Positions 10,442-20,968 of a stretch of DNA of 64,000 nt are shown here, one piece after another. The translations under genes were made by a program, and so were the position numbers. The stretch comes from Bacillus sp. AFS006103 (GTDB lineage Bacteria; Bacillota; Bacilli; Bacillales; Cytobacillaceae): the NCBI GenBank assembly GCA_002559145.1, contig NTXX01000001.1, forward strand, positions 174,711 to 238,710, in the 5' to 3' direction. The notes under the pieces are model-generated. The model saw only the letters and a list, made by a program, of their open reading frames with translations. It did not search any database and was not told where the DNA came from. Positions within the stretch are counted from its first letter, which is position 1. Each line of letters opens with the position of its first letter.

Positions 10442-11099
10442 ATTCATCCTGTAAGTCAATAAAGAATTTCCCGTTTTCATAACTGCAAAATGAGATTTTT
10501 TTTACATCGCGATAGCCTTTTTTTTTCAATTCTTGCCGAAGCCAGAGATTCGTTTTGTTAATTCTTTTCAAATTATCCTCTTCAATATTACCATCGAGTA
10601 TCAAAGGGATGGTAATATCCCCCTGTTGTGGTTCTTCATTACTATCTTTTAATTTTTCGATAACAGACAAACTTCCAGAGGATTCTAAGATCGCAAACTC
10701 CACGTCAGCAATACTGCGAATGTTCTTTTCACGGAGCTGGGTCATGAGATCATCAAAATTGTAACGCTGCTTCCGCATGGCGTTCTCATCTATTTTCCCC
10801 CTGTTAATGATAATACTTGGCTGCCCATCAACTAGATTACGAAATTTTTTGCTTTTCAATGAAATAATGGCTAGTGTTATTTGAACAAGCATCAGTAAAA
10901 CCATTGGAACAACAGCCTGGAACAAGGGTGTATGCACTCTTTCAATCGCTACAACAGCCATCTCACCAATCATAATAAAAACAACTAAATCTAGAATACT
11001 TAATTCACCAATTTCCCTTTTCCCCATTAATCGAAAAATGACTAGAATAACTGCATATAAAAATAGCGTTCGAAACACAATCATTATATAATCTTCCAC
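10440..11099 (-). CDS. yrbG: DUF421 membrane protein (YrbG-like)
   Basis: A 219-residue protein of the DUF421/YetF type: two to three N-terminal membrane helices (VILVIFRLMGKREIGELS and LDLVVFIMIGE are the family hallmarks), then a soluble domain with SIIINRGKIDE and the FDDLMTQLREK segment. Function is unknown. YetF-family proteins have been linked to spore germination and membrane complexes, but I do not assign a role here. I choose the GTG at 11099, which has AAGGGG 8 bases upstream, over an ORF-extending ATG at 11201 with no ribosome site. This gives the family length. Position next to spoVB matches B. subtilis yrbG. Confidence 0.85.
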   Translation of the reverse strand: MEDYIMIVFRTLFLYAVILVIFRLMGKREIGELSILDLVVFIMIGEMAVVAIERVHTPLFQAVVPMVLLMLVQITLAIISLKSKKFRNLVDGQPSIIINRGKIDENAMRKQRYNFDDLMTQLREKNIRSIADVEFAILESSGSLSVIEKLKDSNEEPQQGDITIPLILDGNIEEDNLKRINKTNLWLRQELKKKGYRDVKKISFCSYENGKFFIDLQDE

Positions 11100-11332
11100 A
11101 ACCGTCGCCCCTTTTTTTACGTTCAACGATATTGTTTGCATTATGCGGAGAAAAATTAGCGGTATAAAATACCAACCCCCTTTTCTATTGGAAAAATTCA
11201 AGAAAATTTATTCTACTTTTCACCTTTTACGAATACGCTTGTACTAGGAATGAAACTTGTATCTAGGGTCTGGCAGGACTTAGTTTTAAGATTATTTGCC
11301 AGCCTAAAGGCAACTGAAGGGGGAGAGTTAAA

Positions 11333-11725
11333 ATCGAATCAAAAAGCTTTGGCACTTCAATTATTTACGGATTAATTTTTATTCTTGTTTTTGCCGTGAT
11401 ATGCAGCCTAATTTTTGCGTTTATTCTCAAGTTTACGTCTGCTCGTGAAGTATCACTACAATACGTCATCACGGCCTTATCATTCATCGGTCTATTCGGA
11501 GGCGGTTTTTTATCTGGTGGAAAAAGAAAAGAAAAGGGCTGGCTGATTGGCGGATTAACGGGACTCATCTACTCGTTTGTTGTCTTTTTATTCCAATACT
11601 TAGGATATGATCGCCTGTTTGACGCTGAACAAGTAATTTATCATACTTGCTACACATTAATTGCGATGATGGGAGGAATTTTAGGGGTAAACATTTCTAC
11701 CAACAATTCAAGGAGATCGGCTTAA
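11333..11725 (+). CDS. yrzE: Small four-helix membrane protein, TIGR04086 type (YrzE-like)
   Basis: About 130 residues forming four hydrophobic helices with a glycine-rich GLFGGGFLSGGKRKEKGW turn, typical of the TIGR04086 family next to yajC in Bacillus. Function is unknown. The first ATG/GTG/TTG in frame with room (GTG at 11396) would cut into the first helix. The reading frame stays open upstream and a strong GGGGGAG lies 7 bases before an in-frame ATC at 11333, giving IESKSFGTSIIYGL... So the gene appears to use a rare ATC start, or an ATG has mutated. The exact start is uncertain; the gene itself is likely real. Confidence 0.75.
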   Translation: MESKSFGTSIIYGLIFILVFAVICSLIFAFILKFTSAREVSLQYVITALSFIGLFGGGFLSGGKRKEKGWLIGGLTGLIYSFVVFLFQYLGYDRLFDAEQVIYHTCYTLIAMMGGILGVNISTNNSRRSA

Positions 11726-11730
11726 TATAG

Positions 11731-11766
11731 AAAAGCAGAAGCGCCCATAGGTGCTGGAGATAGACA
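11731..11766 (+). repeat. Deleted copy of dispersed repeat
   Basis: AAAAGCAGAAGCGCCC is joined almost directly to GGTGCTGGAGATAGACA. These correspond to the two ends of the 5821-5968 element, so the interior is missing. It sits just after the yrzE-like stop. Confidence 0.65.
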
Positions 11767-11775
11767 TTTAATAGC

Positions 11776-11807
11776 AAAAGGAAGCCATCCAGGACGGCTT
11801 CCTTTTT
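11776..11807. terminator. Intrinsic terminator between yrzE-like gene and yajC
   Basis: An 11-bp stem AAAAGGAAGCC with GGCTTCCTTTT and a 9-base loop; T-runs occur on both strands. It serves convergent transcripts: the plus gene at 11333 and the minus tgt-yajC unit. Confidence 0.88.
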
Positions 11808-11816
11808 CGTTTGCGA

Positions 11817-12110
11817 TTATTTTGTTAGATTGACGCTGCCTTCACTTGCATCCGCAGTGACTTCACGAATGGCATTACGGTCAAATGTTAGACGGCTACC
11901 GTCTCCACATTTAATTACAGCTTTATTGTCATCAATTGAATCTATAAAACCATGTAATCCACCAATCGTAACGATTTTATCACCCTTTTTTAAATCAGAT
12001 TGCATTTTCTGAACCGCTTTTTGACGCTTTTGCTGCGGGCGAATTAATAGGAAATAAAATAACACAAACATTAATATTAATGGAATGATTGTTCCAATTC
12101 CTCCAGACAT
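11817..12110 (-). CDS. yajC: Preprotein translocase subunit YajC
   Basis: YajC associates with SecDF and the Sec channel. This 97-residue protein has one N-terminal membrane helix (about 6-22), then the diagnostic LLIRPQQKRQKAV stretch and a cytoplasmic domain with GDKIVTIGGLHG and DRNAI. An AAAGGAGGG ribosome site precedes the ATG. It is the last gene of the ruvA-ruvB-queA-tgt-yajC group, an arrangement found widely in bacteria, and it ends at a terminator. Confidence 0.97.
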   Translation of the reverse strand: MSGGIGTIIPLILMFVLFYFLLIRPQQKRQKAVQKMQSDLKKGDKIVTIGGLHGFIDSIDDNKAVIKCGDGSRLTFDRNAIREVTADASEGSVNLTK

Positions 12111-12140
12111 ATTGTTTCCCTCCTTTCAATGTAACATCTA

Positions 12141-13307
<1,167 letters not shown>

Positions 13308-14336
13308 CTAGATGATCAACATCGCATCGCCAAAGCTAAAAAAACGATACCGCTCAGAAACGGCTGTTTGATAGGCATGTAGCACATGCTCTCTGCCTGC
13401 TAACGCACTGACGAGCATAATCAAAGTGGATTTTGGCAAATGAAAGTTTGTTATCATGCCATCAATCGCTTTAAATTCATAGCCTGGATAAATAAATATA
13501 TTGGTCCAGCCGCTGCCCTCGATAAAATGTCCGTCATTGGCAGAGGCAATCGTTTCAAGGGTTCGTGTAGAGGTCGTCCCAACTGTAATAATTCTGCCAC
13601 CTTTGTTCCTTACCTCGTTGAGCAAACGTGCTGTACCTTCTGAAACAATATAAAATTCGGAATGCATATCATGTTCCAAGACATCATCCACACTTACAGG
13701 ACGGAAGGTTCCCAGCCCTACATGAAGGGTGATAAAGGCAATATGAACACCTTTTTCTTTAATCGCCTTAAGTAAGCTGTCTGTAAAATGAAGACCTGCT
13801 GTCGGTGCAGCAGCTGAACCAGGCTCACGGGCATACACGGTTTGGTACCTATCCCGGTCTTCAAGCTGCTCTTTGATATATGGCGGCAGCGGCATTTCAC
13901 CTAATTGGTCAAGAACTTCATAAAAAATGCCCTCATATTTAAAATCTAATATTCTCCCGCCATGGTCCGAGGTCCCTGTACAAACTGCTGTAAGAAGACC
14001 CTCACCGAAATCAATTTCGGTTCCTTCTTTGACTCTTTTTGCAGGCTTGATTAGTGTCTCCCATTGATCACCTTCCAACTGCTTCAAGAGTAAGACTTCA
14101 ATTTTGGCACCTGTATCTCTTTTGACACCAAAAAGACGTGCAGGAAGCACCTTTGTATCATTTAAGACAAGGCAATCTCCTTCACGCAAGTATTCAATCA
14201 CATGGTTAAAAACTTCGTGCTTTATTTCGCCCGAATCCTTATCTAGGACCATTAATCTGCTGTCGGTCCGGTTTTGAAGCGGAACCTGTGCAATTAATTC
14301 CTCAGGCAAATGAAAATCAAACAAATCTACCTTCAT
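13308..14336 (-). CDS. queA: S-adenosylmethionine:tRNA ribosyltransferase-isomerase
   Basis: QueA transfers and isomerises the ribosyl group of SAM onto preQ1 in tRNA to give epoxyqueuosine. The 342-residue product has the family landmarks [12 protein letters not shown] at the N-terminus, [35 protein letters not shown]-like [11 protein letters not shown], and the C-terminal [15 protein letters not shown]. Length is normal. It lies 27 bases before tgt and 27 bases after ruvB in one operon. Confidence 0.98.
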   Translation of the reverse strand: MKVDLFDFHLPEELIAQVPLQNRTDSRLMVLDKDSGEIKHEVFNHVIEYLREGDCLVLNDTKVLPARLFGVKRDTGAKIEVLLLKQLEGDQWETLIKPAKRVKEGTEIDFGEGLLTAVCTGTSDHGGRILDFKYEGIFYEVLDQLGEMPLPPYIKEQLEDRDRYQTVYAREPGSAAAPTAGLHFTDSLLKAIKEKGVHIAFITLHVGLGTFRPVSVDDVLEHDMHSEFYIVSEGTARLLNEVRNKGGRIITVGTTSTRTLETIASANDGHFIEGSGWTNIFIYPGYEFKAIDGMITNFHLPKSTLIMLVSALAGREHVLHAYQTAVSERYRFFSFGDAMLII

Positions 14337-14363
14337 AGTATGACACCCTTTTTTTATAAAAAA

Positions 14364-15365
14364 TCAATTGGTCGGAAACTCCATACCAAAATGCTGATAA
14401 ACCAACGGGGTTACCACTCTGCCCCGTGGAGTTCTTTGCAAAAAGCCAATTTGTAATAAATATGGTTCATATACATCTTCAATCGTTTCGGATTCTTCGC
14501 CGATCGATGCGGCAATTGTATCGAGGCCGACTGGTCCACCGCGGAATCTTTCGATAATTCCCTTCAGTAGTTTATGGTCAATATGATCTAAACCAAGCTT
14601 ATCTACTTGAAGGAGTTCAAGTGCTTCACGTGCAAGGGCAAGCTCAATCGTCCCATTTCCTCTTACTTGGGCAAAATCCCTCACCCGGCGGAGGAGACGG
14701 TTGGCAATTCTCGGGGTGCCCCTTGATCTTCTGGCTATTTCTGAAGCTGAAAGGTCATCGATTTCCGTCCCGAATACTTCCGCTGTTCGAAGCACAATAT
14801 TTTTTAATTGATTCTCCTTATAATACTCGAGTCGACTCAAAACTCCAAACCTGTCTCTAAGTGGAGCGGATAGGGAGCCTGCCCTTGTTGTTGCTCCGAC
14901 TAGCGTAAACGGCGGGAGGTCGAGCCGAACCGATCTTGCACTTGGACCTTTACCAATGACAATATCAAGGCAGAAATCCTCCATCGCTGGGTATAGCACT
15001 TCTTCAATGGTCCTTTGCAAGCGGTGAATTTCATCAATAAATAAAACGTCGCCAGGCTCGAGAGCAGTAAGAATCGCCGCTAAATCACCAGGCCTTTCAA
15101 TCGCCGGGCCTGAAGTGGTACGGATGTTGACGCCCATTTCATTGGCGATAATCACCGCAAGTGTCGTTTTCCCCAATCCGGGCGGACCGTAAAGGAGCAC
15201 ATGGTCTAATGTTTCCTTGCGCATTCTGGCTGCCTTAATATAAATATCAAGATTTTCCTTTACTTGATCCTGTCCGATGTATTGGCTTAAGGTTTGCGGC
15301 CTAAGGCTTTGTTCTATGCTGATCTCGCTCTCATTTACTTCACTAGAAATAATTCGGTCATCCAT
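14364..15365 (-). CDS. ruvB: Holliday junction branch migration helicase RuvB
   Basis: RuvB is the AAA+ ring motor that drives branch migration with RuvA. The 333-residue protein has Walker A ([10 protein letters not shown], about 61-70), Walker B (LFIDEIHRL), sensor 1 (GATTRAG), an arginine finger region (PLRDRFG) and the C-terminal winged helix. The start overlaps nothing: 10 bases separate it from ruvA, with AGGTGATGA as ribosome site. In Bacillus, RecU replaces RuvC as resolvase; no ruvC is seen here. Confidence 0.99.
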   Translation of the reverse strand: MDDRIISSEVNESEISIEQSLRPQTLSQYIGQDQVKENLDIYIKAARMRKETLDHVLLYGPPGLGKTTLAVIIANEMGVNIRTTSGPAIERPGDLAAILTALEPGDVLFIDEIHRLQRTIEEVLYPAMEDFCLDIVIGKGPSARSVRLDLPPFTLVGATTRAGSLSAPLRDRFGVLSRLEYYKENQLKNIVLRTAEVFGTEIDDLSASEIARRSRGTPRIANRLLRRVRDFAQVRGNGTIELALAREALELLQVDKLGLDHIDHKLLKGIIERFRGGPVGLDTIAASIGEESETIEDVYEPYLLQIGFLQRTPRGRVVTPLVYQHFGMEFPTN

Positions 15366-15375
15366 GAATCATCAC

Positions 15376-15987
15376 CTATTTTAAAAGCCGCTGCAGGGCC
15401 TTCTTAATGTATTGGTCTGTAGACATTTGTTCTTTTCTTAATTCAGGTGAAATCTTTTTGATTTCTTTCTCGGAGTAACCTAATGCTTTTAGTGCAAGCA
15501 TGGCTTCTTCTAGGTTTGAGTTACCTGTTTGTGTATGTAAATGAAGCTGGTCGCTATTAAATAAATTCGGAAAATAGTCCGGGACGATATCCTGCAATTT
15601 ACCTTTTAGGTCAAGAATCATTTGGCGAGCCGTTTTTTTACCCACTCCCGGAAATTTGACGAGGAAGCTTTCATCTTCATTTTCAACGGCGCTAACTACT
15701 TGTTGGACTTCACCGGAAGCGAGGATGGCTAGCGCACCTTTCGGACCAATTCCAGATACATTTAGTAATTTTGTAAAAAGTTTTTTCTCTTCTCTTGTTT
15801 CAAAGCCATACAGGGCGATTACATCCTCACGCACGTAGTGGTAGGTGTATACTGTTACCATTGTTTCCATTTTACTTGCATAAATAAACGGATTAGGTGT
15901 AGATATCTGGTAGCCAATCCCGTTGTTCTCAACAACTATATATTCCGGCCCGACAAATTCGACGGTCCCTTTAATAAATTCGTACAC
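15376..15987 (-). CDS. ruvA: Holliday junction DNA helicase subunit RuvA
   Basis: RuvA tetramers bind four-way junctions and load RuvB. The 203-residue protein has the N-terminal OB fold ([13 protein letters not shown]), two helix-hairpin-helix motifs ([13 protein letters not shown] and [13 protein letters not shown]) and the C-terminal RuvB-binding domain. It starts at GTG with GGGGGAGAG upstream. Its 5' flank holds an array of ~21-bp repeats, described separately. Confidence 0.98.
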   Translation of the reverse strand: MYEFIKGTVEFVGPEYIVVENNGIGYQISTPNPFIYASKMETMVTVYTYHYVREDVIALYGFETREEKKLFTKLLNVSGIGPKGALAILASGEVQQVVSAVENEDESFLVKFPGVGKKTARQMILDLKGKLQDIVPDYFPNLFNSDQLHLHTQTGNSNLEEAMLALKALGYSEKEIKKISPELRKEQMSTDQYIKKALQRLLK

Positions 15988-16083
15988 TTAAATTCTCTCC
16001 CCCAGTTTTACACTGTATTTCATTCTACCATACAATTTTAGGTTAGTTATAGAAAATAGAACGGTAGATGAAACATCAAACTA

Positions 16084-16265
16084 TTCGGAATTCGGGGATT
16101 CGCTGATTGAACTTTGAGATTCGCTGAAAGGAGTTGAAATCACAACTAGATATTTGGATTCGCTCATTGAGTTGAGGAATTCGCCCATTAAATCGCAAAA
16201 TACGCCCATTGAACACTGAAATCCGCCCATTGACTCGCAAAATTCGCCCGTTGAACTCCATTTTC
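16084..16265. repeat. Array of ~21-bp degenerate tandem units (array 1)
   Basis: About seven units share the plus-strand core ATTCGCYCATTGA or a close variant (GATTCGCTGATTGA, AATTCGCCCATTAA, AATCCGCCCATTGA), spaced about 21-22 bases, with one longer gap. It lies between the bofC terminator and the ruvA start. A 67-codon minus-strand ORF across it reads as NGRI repeats and is, I think, an artefact of the repeats. The rest of the 380-base gap shows no gene. Confidence 0.8.
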
Positions 16266-16318
16266 CTTCGACAAATCATTAAAATTCACAAATTACGACA
16301 CCAACAACAAGAATTCAA

Positions 16319-16354
16319 TAAAAAAACCAGGCTGAAATGGCGGCATCAGTCTGA
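16319..16354 (-). terminator. Probable terminator after bofC
   Basis: An 8-bp stem with one mismatch (16328-16335 with 16346-16353), a 10-base loop, and a run of six to seven T residues on the minus strand, 14 bases beyond the bofC stop. Confidence 0.65.
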
Positions 16355-16367
16355 TTTGTTGATGATT

Positions 16368-16922
16368 CTATTCTTTTTTTAAAGAATAAGGCTTAAATGT
16401 CTCTAAAACTTCCACATACCGATCCTTTGTTTTGATTGGAATGCCTTGAATTAATTCTTCTTGCTTAGAACTCTCCAACTTCTTAATATCTATTTGGAAA
16501 AAAGATTGAATAATTCTTAATTGATCAGGTCTTCCATTAAAAATAGTCAAAACACCATCTTCTGTTACCCCAAAAAAGCCATTTGCTTTAAGTAATGGTG
16601 ATATATCATTGACCTGCTTGCGGAAAACCATTGTCGAGTCATCCATATCCGTCAGCTGCCATTGGTCATATTTAGCCCAGAAATTTTCCATTGACCAGCA
16701 GGTCTCGTGGACGACCTCTTGACTTATTTCCCCATCTAAATAGACCCTTTCCAAAATAACCGTCATGTTTAACGGTTCGGTCTTTTTCTGTGGATAAGGG
16801 CTATCTATTTGTGAAGCGGCGCCGATCATGGTGATTCCCTCGGCATTAATAATAAACATGAAGAGAAGAACAGCGAATCCGGCAAGACTATACCGATACC
16901 AAGCCATCCAATTAAACCTCAT
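16368..16922 (-). CDS. bofC: Forespore regulator BofC
   Basis: BofC is a forespore-secreted protein that restrains the SpoIVB protease, and so tunes activation of sigma-K. The protein (184 residues from the ATG at 16922, MRFNW...) has one N-terminal signal/anchor helix (about 10-28), then an external domain matching BofC (MTVILERVYLDGE, ETCWSMENFWAKY, FFGVTEDGVLTIF). I prefer this ATG because GAGGTGAG lies just upstream; an upstream GTG falls inside that site. Its partners in the same pathway, spoIVFA and spoIVFB, are also in this window. Confidence 0.92.
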   Translation of the reverse strand: MRFNWMAWYRYSLAGFAVLLFMFIINAEGITMIGAASQIDSPYPQKKTEPLNMTVILERVYLDGEISQEVVHETCWSMENFWAKYDQWQLTDMDDSTMVFRKQVNDISPLLKANGFFGVTEDGVLTIFNGRPDQLRIIQSFFQIDIKKLESSKQEELIQGIPIKTKDRYVEVLETFKPYSLKKE

Positions 16923-17006
16923 GCTACTCACCTCTTATTGTTAAAAATTAAACAATCTATGCAGTACTAGTTTAGCCTAATATTGCCTTTTTATCCTCCA
17001 ATCAAT

Positions 17007-17041
17007 TTTAAAAGGACAAAGCCCGTAAGCTTTGCCCTCTT
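17007..17041 (-). terminator. Terminator after the spore lipoprotein gene
   Basis: A 10-bp stem with one G-U pair (17013-17022 with 17029-17038), a 6-base loop and a T-rich tail on minus, 13 bases past the stop at 17054. Confidence 0.78.
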
Positions 17042-17053
17042 ACCAAGAAGGAA

Positions 17054-17752
17054 TTACCTTCCTCCCTTTTCTTGCTGGATGTCATTGTATTTATTGCGAT
17101 CCCGACCAATGGCCCCTTCATCGGTTATGACCGTTACTGTTCGTCCGTTTGCATAAGGCGTCACGGCTCTTTTAATTGCCCTTTTTGTTGCGGATGCTTT
17201 GTCTTGATCAATTAATACCACAGAAACAATGACAGTATTTCCGTACGCAACGGATCTAACGGTCTGAACATTCGCTATTGCTGCTACTTTGTTCTTGACC
17301 TTTTTTGCAAAATTATCCTGGAAATCAGGGTCCGTTACCACACCGTTATTTCCATTTTTCACATTCAGATGACCGTGATAGTTCATGTCGCTTGTACTAA
17401 AACGATTATCATGTTGGAAAAAATTACGGTCCTTTGAAGCTAAAGGTGTTGTTGGATTTTTCGGATTTCCGTTTTCGTCTCTTGATTGAAGCTGTCTTCT
17501 TTTATTTTCGTTTGTAACTTGATCTTCATCCCCAAGAGAATGATCCATCATATCCGTAATTGCTCCATCATTATCTCTCAATAAATTGTTATCCGAGGTT
17601 GGGTGGTTTTCATTGGAATAATAACCAACAGGGCTTAATGAATTGTTATTATTTTTTTCATTAACACCTGCACGATTATTATCACCCGTACATCCAGCCA
17701 GCGCTAACATCAATGTGGCTGAAAGAGGAATCATCCACTGTTTCTTATTCAA
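17054..17752 (-). CDS. coxA: YhcN/YlaJ-family sporulation lipoprotein (CoxA-like)
   Basis: A predicted spore lipoprotein: signal peptide with lipobox LALAGC, then an Asn/Asp-rich linker and a C-terminal domain of the YhcN/YlaJ type (KKVKNKVAAIANVQTV, VVSVVLIDQDKASATKRAI). In B. subtilis safA is followed by coxA (yrbB), a cortex-associated member of this family, so position suggests the same gene, here separated from safA by a kinase-like gene. I place the start at TTG 17752 (AAAGGGGG upstream), giving 232 residues. A 7-bp dyad (GAGCATG/CATGCTC, 17780-17802) lies in the leader; its role is unknown. Confidence 0.8.
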   Translation of the reverse strand: MNKKQWMIPLSATLMLALAGCTGDNNRAGVNEKNNNNSLSPVGYYSNENHPTSDNNLLRDNDGAITDMMDHSLGDEDQVTNENKRRQLQSRDENGNPKNPTTPLASKDRNFFQHDNRFSTSDMNYHGHLNVKNGNNGVVTDPDFQDNFAKKVKNKVAAIANVQTVRSVAYGNTVIVSVVLIDQDKASATKRAIKRAVTPYANGRTVTVITDEGAIGRDRNKYNDIQQEKGGR

Positions 17753-17859
17753 GCGAAAAACCCCCTTTATTAACATCCTGAGCATGCTTACCACACATGC
17801 TCATTAATAGGGTGTTATTTTTGGGAGGATTTCATTCAGACGGATAATTCCAGCCCTTC

Positions 17860-18849
17860 TTAGTCCACTAACTCCTTAAGGTGATCAATAAATTTTTTCC
17901 TGGCATAAAACTGACGAATTGATAAGTCCATTAACTGTTTATATTTTGTATGATCTGTGTATGATTTTTCGCGGATCGTTCGATTCCATTCCCTGAAAAT
18001 ATCAGCGGGATAGGCCAAAGCAAATAAAAATGCTTTCTCATGTAAATAGTTATTAATTTGTTTAAGGCTTACCAGACTTTCAAATGACCAGTCGATGTAT
18101 GGCAAAATCCGGTTCGCATATTGTAAATAATCAAATGATGCAGGCCCAATACTAATTAAATCAAAATCAATGAGATTTAACTGGCCCCCTGTATCTCTTA
18201 AAAAGTTATGATGGGCTACGTCCCCATGTAGTATAACAGTTGCTTCTTTTTGAAAAAAGATACGGCTTTTTTCCATCCCCTCCAATGACCATTTTGCCCA
18301 GGACAACATCTCCGAGAGGAAGGGTTCATTGATAAAATACCCAATATAGGGCAGGTTATTTGAATAAACATTGAACCGTTCTGTCCATTTTTCAATTAGC
18401 TGTCCTTTTGGAAGTAATGTCCGATAACGTGATTCGAACGTTGCCGTGGTTTGGTGGAATTGTTCTAATAAGTCAATTCCTTCTTGACGGTTTTTATAAG
18501 TATGAAAAGTGAATACGTTTCTATTTGGCGGGATGTATTCCATACATCCGAAATAAGTTCCCTCAAAAAAAAGCTGTTCTCTCACTGGGGGTGTTAAAAA
18601 TAGATACGTCTTTTTAAAACCTTCTTTTTTCAGAGTGGCTGTAAAGGCTTCTTGGAGTCTTAGTCTGCTGTTGGTATGATACCCTTTTATGACGTAATTA
18701 TTTTTGTCTGTTCGTAAAAAAATAACGGATGTCCGAATTGGAACCATTTGAATGATTCTTTCAGAGAACTGGGATTGAAAATAAGAGAGGAGACGATCAA
18801 AATAATCATCGTCTCCCTTTTTATTATTTATTGTATTAAAGACTCTCAT
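17860..18849 (-). CDS. Kinase-fold (APH/CotS-like) protein downstream of safA
   Basis: A protein of the aminoglycoside phosphotransferase fold as used by the CotS/YutH spore-coat group. It keeps the catalytic pattern: HGDVAHHN (catalytic Asp and metal-binding Asn) and LIDFD (DFG-like Asp), plus an N-lobe lysine in NYVIKGY. It could therefore be an active kinase, unlike YsxE at 60635 where these residues are lost. The substrate is unknown. The start is unsure: the ATG at 18849 (329 residues) overlaps the safA 3' end but has no clear ribosome site, while AAAAAGGGAG further in has no in-frame ATG, GTG or TTG. A hairpin lies inside the 5' coding part. Context suggests a spore-coat role. Confidence 0.8.
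   Translation of the reverse strand: MRVFNTINNKKGDDDYFDRLLSYFQSQFSERIIQMVPIRTSVIFLRTDKNNYVIKGYHTNSRLRLQEAFTATLKKEGFKKTYLFLTPPVREQLFFEGTYFGCMEYIPPNRNVFTFHTYKNRQEGIDLLEQFHQTTATFESRYRTLLPKGQLIEKWTERFNVYSNNLPYIGYFINEPFLSEMLSWAKWSLEGMEKSRIFFQKEATVILHGDVAHHNFLRDTGGQLNLIDFDLISIGPASFDYLQYANRILPYIDWSFESLVSLKQINNYLHEKAFLFALAYPADIFREWNRTIREKSYTDHTKYKQLMDLSIRQFYARKKFIDHLKELVD
18789..18816. terminator. Hairpin just downstream of safA
   Basis: A perfect 9-bp stem (GGAGACGAT with ATCGTCTCC) with a 10-base loop, 20 bases beyond the safA stop. The plus strand has a T-run after it; the minus strand tail is only T/C-rich. It may attenuate readthrough from safA into the next gene or act on translation of that gene, whose 5' codons it covers. 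Confidence 0.5.
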
Positions 18850-20848
18850 CTTGGTAACCCGGCATACCGTAAGGACTTGTTCCAACCGGCCCCATACCAT
18901 AAGGATTCATATACGGAGGATGTGCTGCGTTAACAGGTCCTGTATATGGTGCGCTATAGATTGGCGGCGTAGGCGGTACAAAATTTTGCGGTATGGCTGC
19001 TTGCTGCGGCATGGCTGCTGGACCAGGCATGCCTACCGGTGCAGCTCCACAGCCGCAATCACCTCCGCTTCCTACTGGTAAACCCTGCGAAGGATTGGAT
19101 GGCTGCATGAATGGACCAGGTCCTGCCATTTCAGGTGCTCCATAGCCTACAGGTGCCCCCATTGGTCCACTCATCTGTGGATATCCGTATGGCATTTGGC
19201 CATATGGTGCTCCCATTCCATATGGATTTACCATACCAGGATTTCCGAACGGGTTTCCTTGCATGACTGGTGGTGTAGCAAAGTTAATGCCTGGTGATGA
19301 CTCGAATCCTGCAGGGCTTTCCATTGGGTAACCTGTCGGCATTTGACCATATCCTCCTGGTACTTGCTGACCGTAACCTTGTGGCATTTGTCCGTAGCCT
19401 GCTGGTACTTGCTGACCATAATCTTGTGGCATTTGTCCGTATCCCGCTGGTACTTGCTGACCATAATCTTGTGGCATTTGTCCGTATCCCGCAGGTGCTT
19501 GCTGACCAAAACCTGCTGGCATTTGTCCATATCCTGCCATCGGTTGCTGACCAAAACCTGCTGGCATTTGTCCATATCCCGCTGGTGCTTGCTGACCATA
19601 GTCGACTGGCATTTGACCGTAGCCTGTTGGTGCTTGCTGTCCATAGTCAACTGGCATTTGACCGTAGCCTGTTGGTGCTTGCTGTCCATAGTCAACTGGC
19701 ATTTGTCCAAAGCCTGCTGGCGGTTGCTGGCCGTAACCTTGTGGCATTTGTCCAAAAGCTGCCGGGTCCATGTATGGGGTACCCATTGGATGCTGTGGTG
19801 ATTGCGCACCCATTACAGCACCCTGATTATAGGCTGGGTTCATAACTGGAAGCTGCGGCATAAAGGATGACGATTCATCATCGAACTGCGGCGCTGCAAA
19901 CGATGTGCCTGCAACTGATGGAGCACCACTAGGATATCCAGCAAACCCACTAGGCATTACTGGAGTTTGAGCCATTGGCATCGTCATACCGCCATCTTGC
20001 ATTTGCTGGTAAGGCATTGGCATACCACCGTCCTGCATTTGCGGATAGCCCATTGGCATATCACCGCCTTGCATTTGCGGATATGGCATAAATGGGTTCA
20101 TTTGCATCGGGAAACCTCCTCCAAATGGCGGACAGAATCCTGGGCCTGGCATAATCGGCGTAACTGGAACGCAATAATCTTGCTGCGGTGCCACTTCTAC
20201 AGGTGCTTCCATTACTGGTGGCGGTGCTGGAACAAAATTCTCTTTTATCGGAACTTCTTTCATTGGCATTTCTTTGATTGGTACCTCTTTGATTGGCATT
20301 TCTTTGATTGGCATTTCTTTGATTGGCATTTCTTTGATTGGCATTTCCTTGATTGGCACTTCTTTTTTCGGAACTTCTTTTATCTCTGGAAGTACATTGG
20401 CTTTAGGGGGCTGCTGTACAGTCATATTTTGCATGTTCATTGTATAATAATTGTTAATATCTATTTCCGGGACAATTTGTAGAGGCATTTTTGGAGTATA
20501 AGGTGCTATAGGTACTTCTTTAATCGGCACTTCCTTTATCGGTGCCGCCTTAATCGGAACTTCTTTAATCGGTGCTTCTTTTACGGGTTTCTCTTTGACC
20601 AACGGTTGCTCAGCAAGCGGCTGTTCTTTCTTAACTCCTAAGTTGATTTTAGTACCGGATATAGTTCCCATCGGTGCTTCTTTCTTTATCGTTCCACCTG
20701 AAGTAGGGACCTTTATTTTCATACCGGGCATAATCATATCAGGGTTGCTGAGCTGTGAATTCATCTTTTTCAGCTCTTCAAAATTCACGCCGTACTTCTT
20801 GGCAATCTTCCAAAGAGTATCCCCTTTCTGTACGATATGGATCTTCAC
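18836..20848 (-). CDS. safA: Spore coat assembly morphogen SafA, repeat-expanded
   Basis: SafA directs inner-coat assembly around the cortex, binding peptidoglycan through its N-terminal LysM domain and working with SpoVID, also in this window. The start is GTG at 20848 (AGGAGGGG upstream), giving [18 protein letters not shown] with LysM over residues 1-50. Then come five-residue KE(V/M)PI repeats (two blocks), a Met/Pro/Gly/Gln-rich region, nine 15-residue units of the type MPxxYGQQxPAGYGQ, and a Gly/Pro/Tyr-rich tail with CGCG. The 670 residues far exceed the roughly 390 of B. subtilis SafA; the excess is repeat sequence. Tyr and Gln in the repeats would suit transglutaminase or dityrosine cross-linking (inference). 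Confidence 0.93.
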   Translation of the reverse strand: MKIHIVQKGDTLWKIAKKYGVNFEELKKMNSQLSNPDMIMPGMKIKVPTSGGTIKKEAPMGTISGTKINLGVKKEQPLAEQPLVKEKPVKEAPIKEVPIKAAPIKEVPIKEVPIAPYTPKMPLQIVPEIDINNYYTMNMQNMTVQQPPKANVLPEIKEVPKKEVPIKEMPIKEMPIKEMPIKEMPIKEVPIKEMPMKEVPIKENFVPAPPPVMEAPVEVAPQQDYCVPVTPIMPGPGFCPPFGGGFPMQMNPFMPYPQMQGGDMPMGYPQMQDGGMPMPYQQMQDGGMTMPMAQTPVMPSGFAGYPSGAPSVAGTSFAAPQFDDESSSFMPQLPVMNPAYNQGAVMGAQSPQHPMGTPYMDPAAFGQMPQGYGQQPPAGFGQMPVDYGQQAPTGYGQMPVDYGQQAPTGYGQMPVDYGQQAPAGYGQMPAGFGQQPMAGYGQMPAGFGQQAPAGYGQMPQDYGQQVPAGYGQMPQDYGQQVPAGYGQMPQGYGQQVPGGYGQMPTGYPMESPAGFESSPGINFATPPVMQGNPFGNPGMVNPYGMGAPYGQMPYGYPQMSGPMGAPVGYGAPEMAGPGPFMQPSNPSQGLPVGSGGDCGCGAAPVGMPGPAAMPQQAAIPQNFVPPTPPIYSAPYTGPVNAAHPPYMNPYGMGPVGTSPYGMPGYQDESL
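19343..19747 (-). repeat. Nine 45-bp coding repeats in safA
   Basis: Nine in-register 45-base units encode MPxxYGQQxPAGYGQ-like blocks, followed by one degenerate unit. Neighbouring units differ by few bases, so copy number probably changes by slippage or recombination. The repeats also create long open frames on the plus strand that are not genes. Confidence 0.9.
20239..20388 (-). repeat. 15-bp coding repeats ([10 protein letters not shown]) in safA
   Basis: About ten 15-base units encoding Lys-Glu-Met/Val-Pro-Ile. A shorter, more divergent block of the same type lies near 20508-20590. The alternation of charged and Pro/Ile residues suggests an extended, sticky linker. Confidence 0.85.
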
Positions 20849-20922
20849 TCTGATTTCCCCTCCTATGCATAAGTCCATATAGTCTATGTGAAAATGGGCA
20901 AAGTGCTATCCTTCTTCTCAAA

Positions 20923-20953
20923 AACTTATGCTTTTTTTCAAAAGAATATGAAT
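20923..20953 (-). promoter_or_regulatory. Candidate sigma-E promoter of safA
   Basis: The minus strand has TTCATATT, 15 bases, CATAAGTT, the same spacing as the candidate before spoVB. It ends about 75 bases before the GTG. B. subtilis safA is transcribed under sigma-E, which fits. Sequence-only inference. Confidence 0.5.
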
Positions 20954-20968
20954 CTCCCCTAAAATATA

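Noticed and set aside
16076..16279. 67-codon minus-strand ORF with NGRI repeats
   Set aside because: It is the translation of the ~21-bp repeat array, with no ribosome site and no independent support as a protein.
19294..19845. Long plus-strand and alternate-frame ORFs opposite safA (up to ~190 codons)
   Set aside because: The 45-bp repeats are a multiple of three, so any frame open in one unit is open in all; no ribosome site, and safA itself is well supported.
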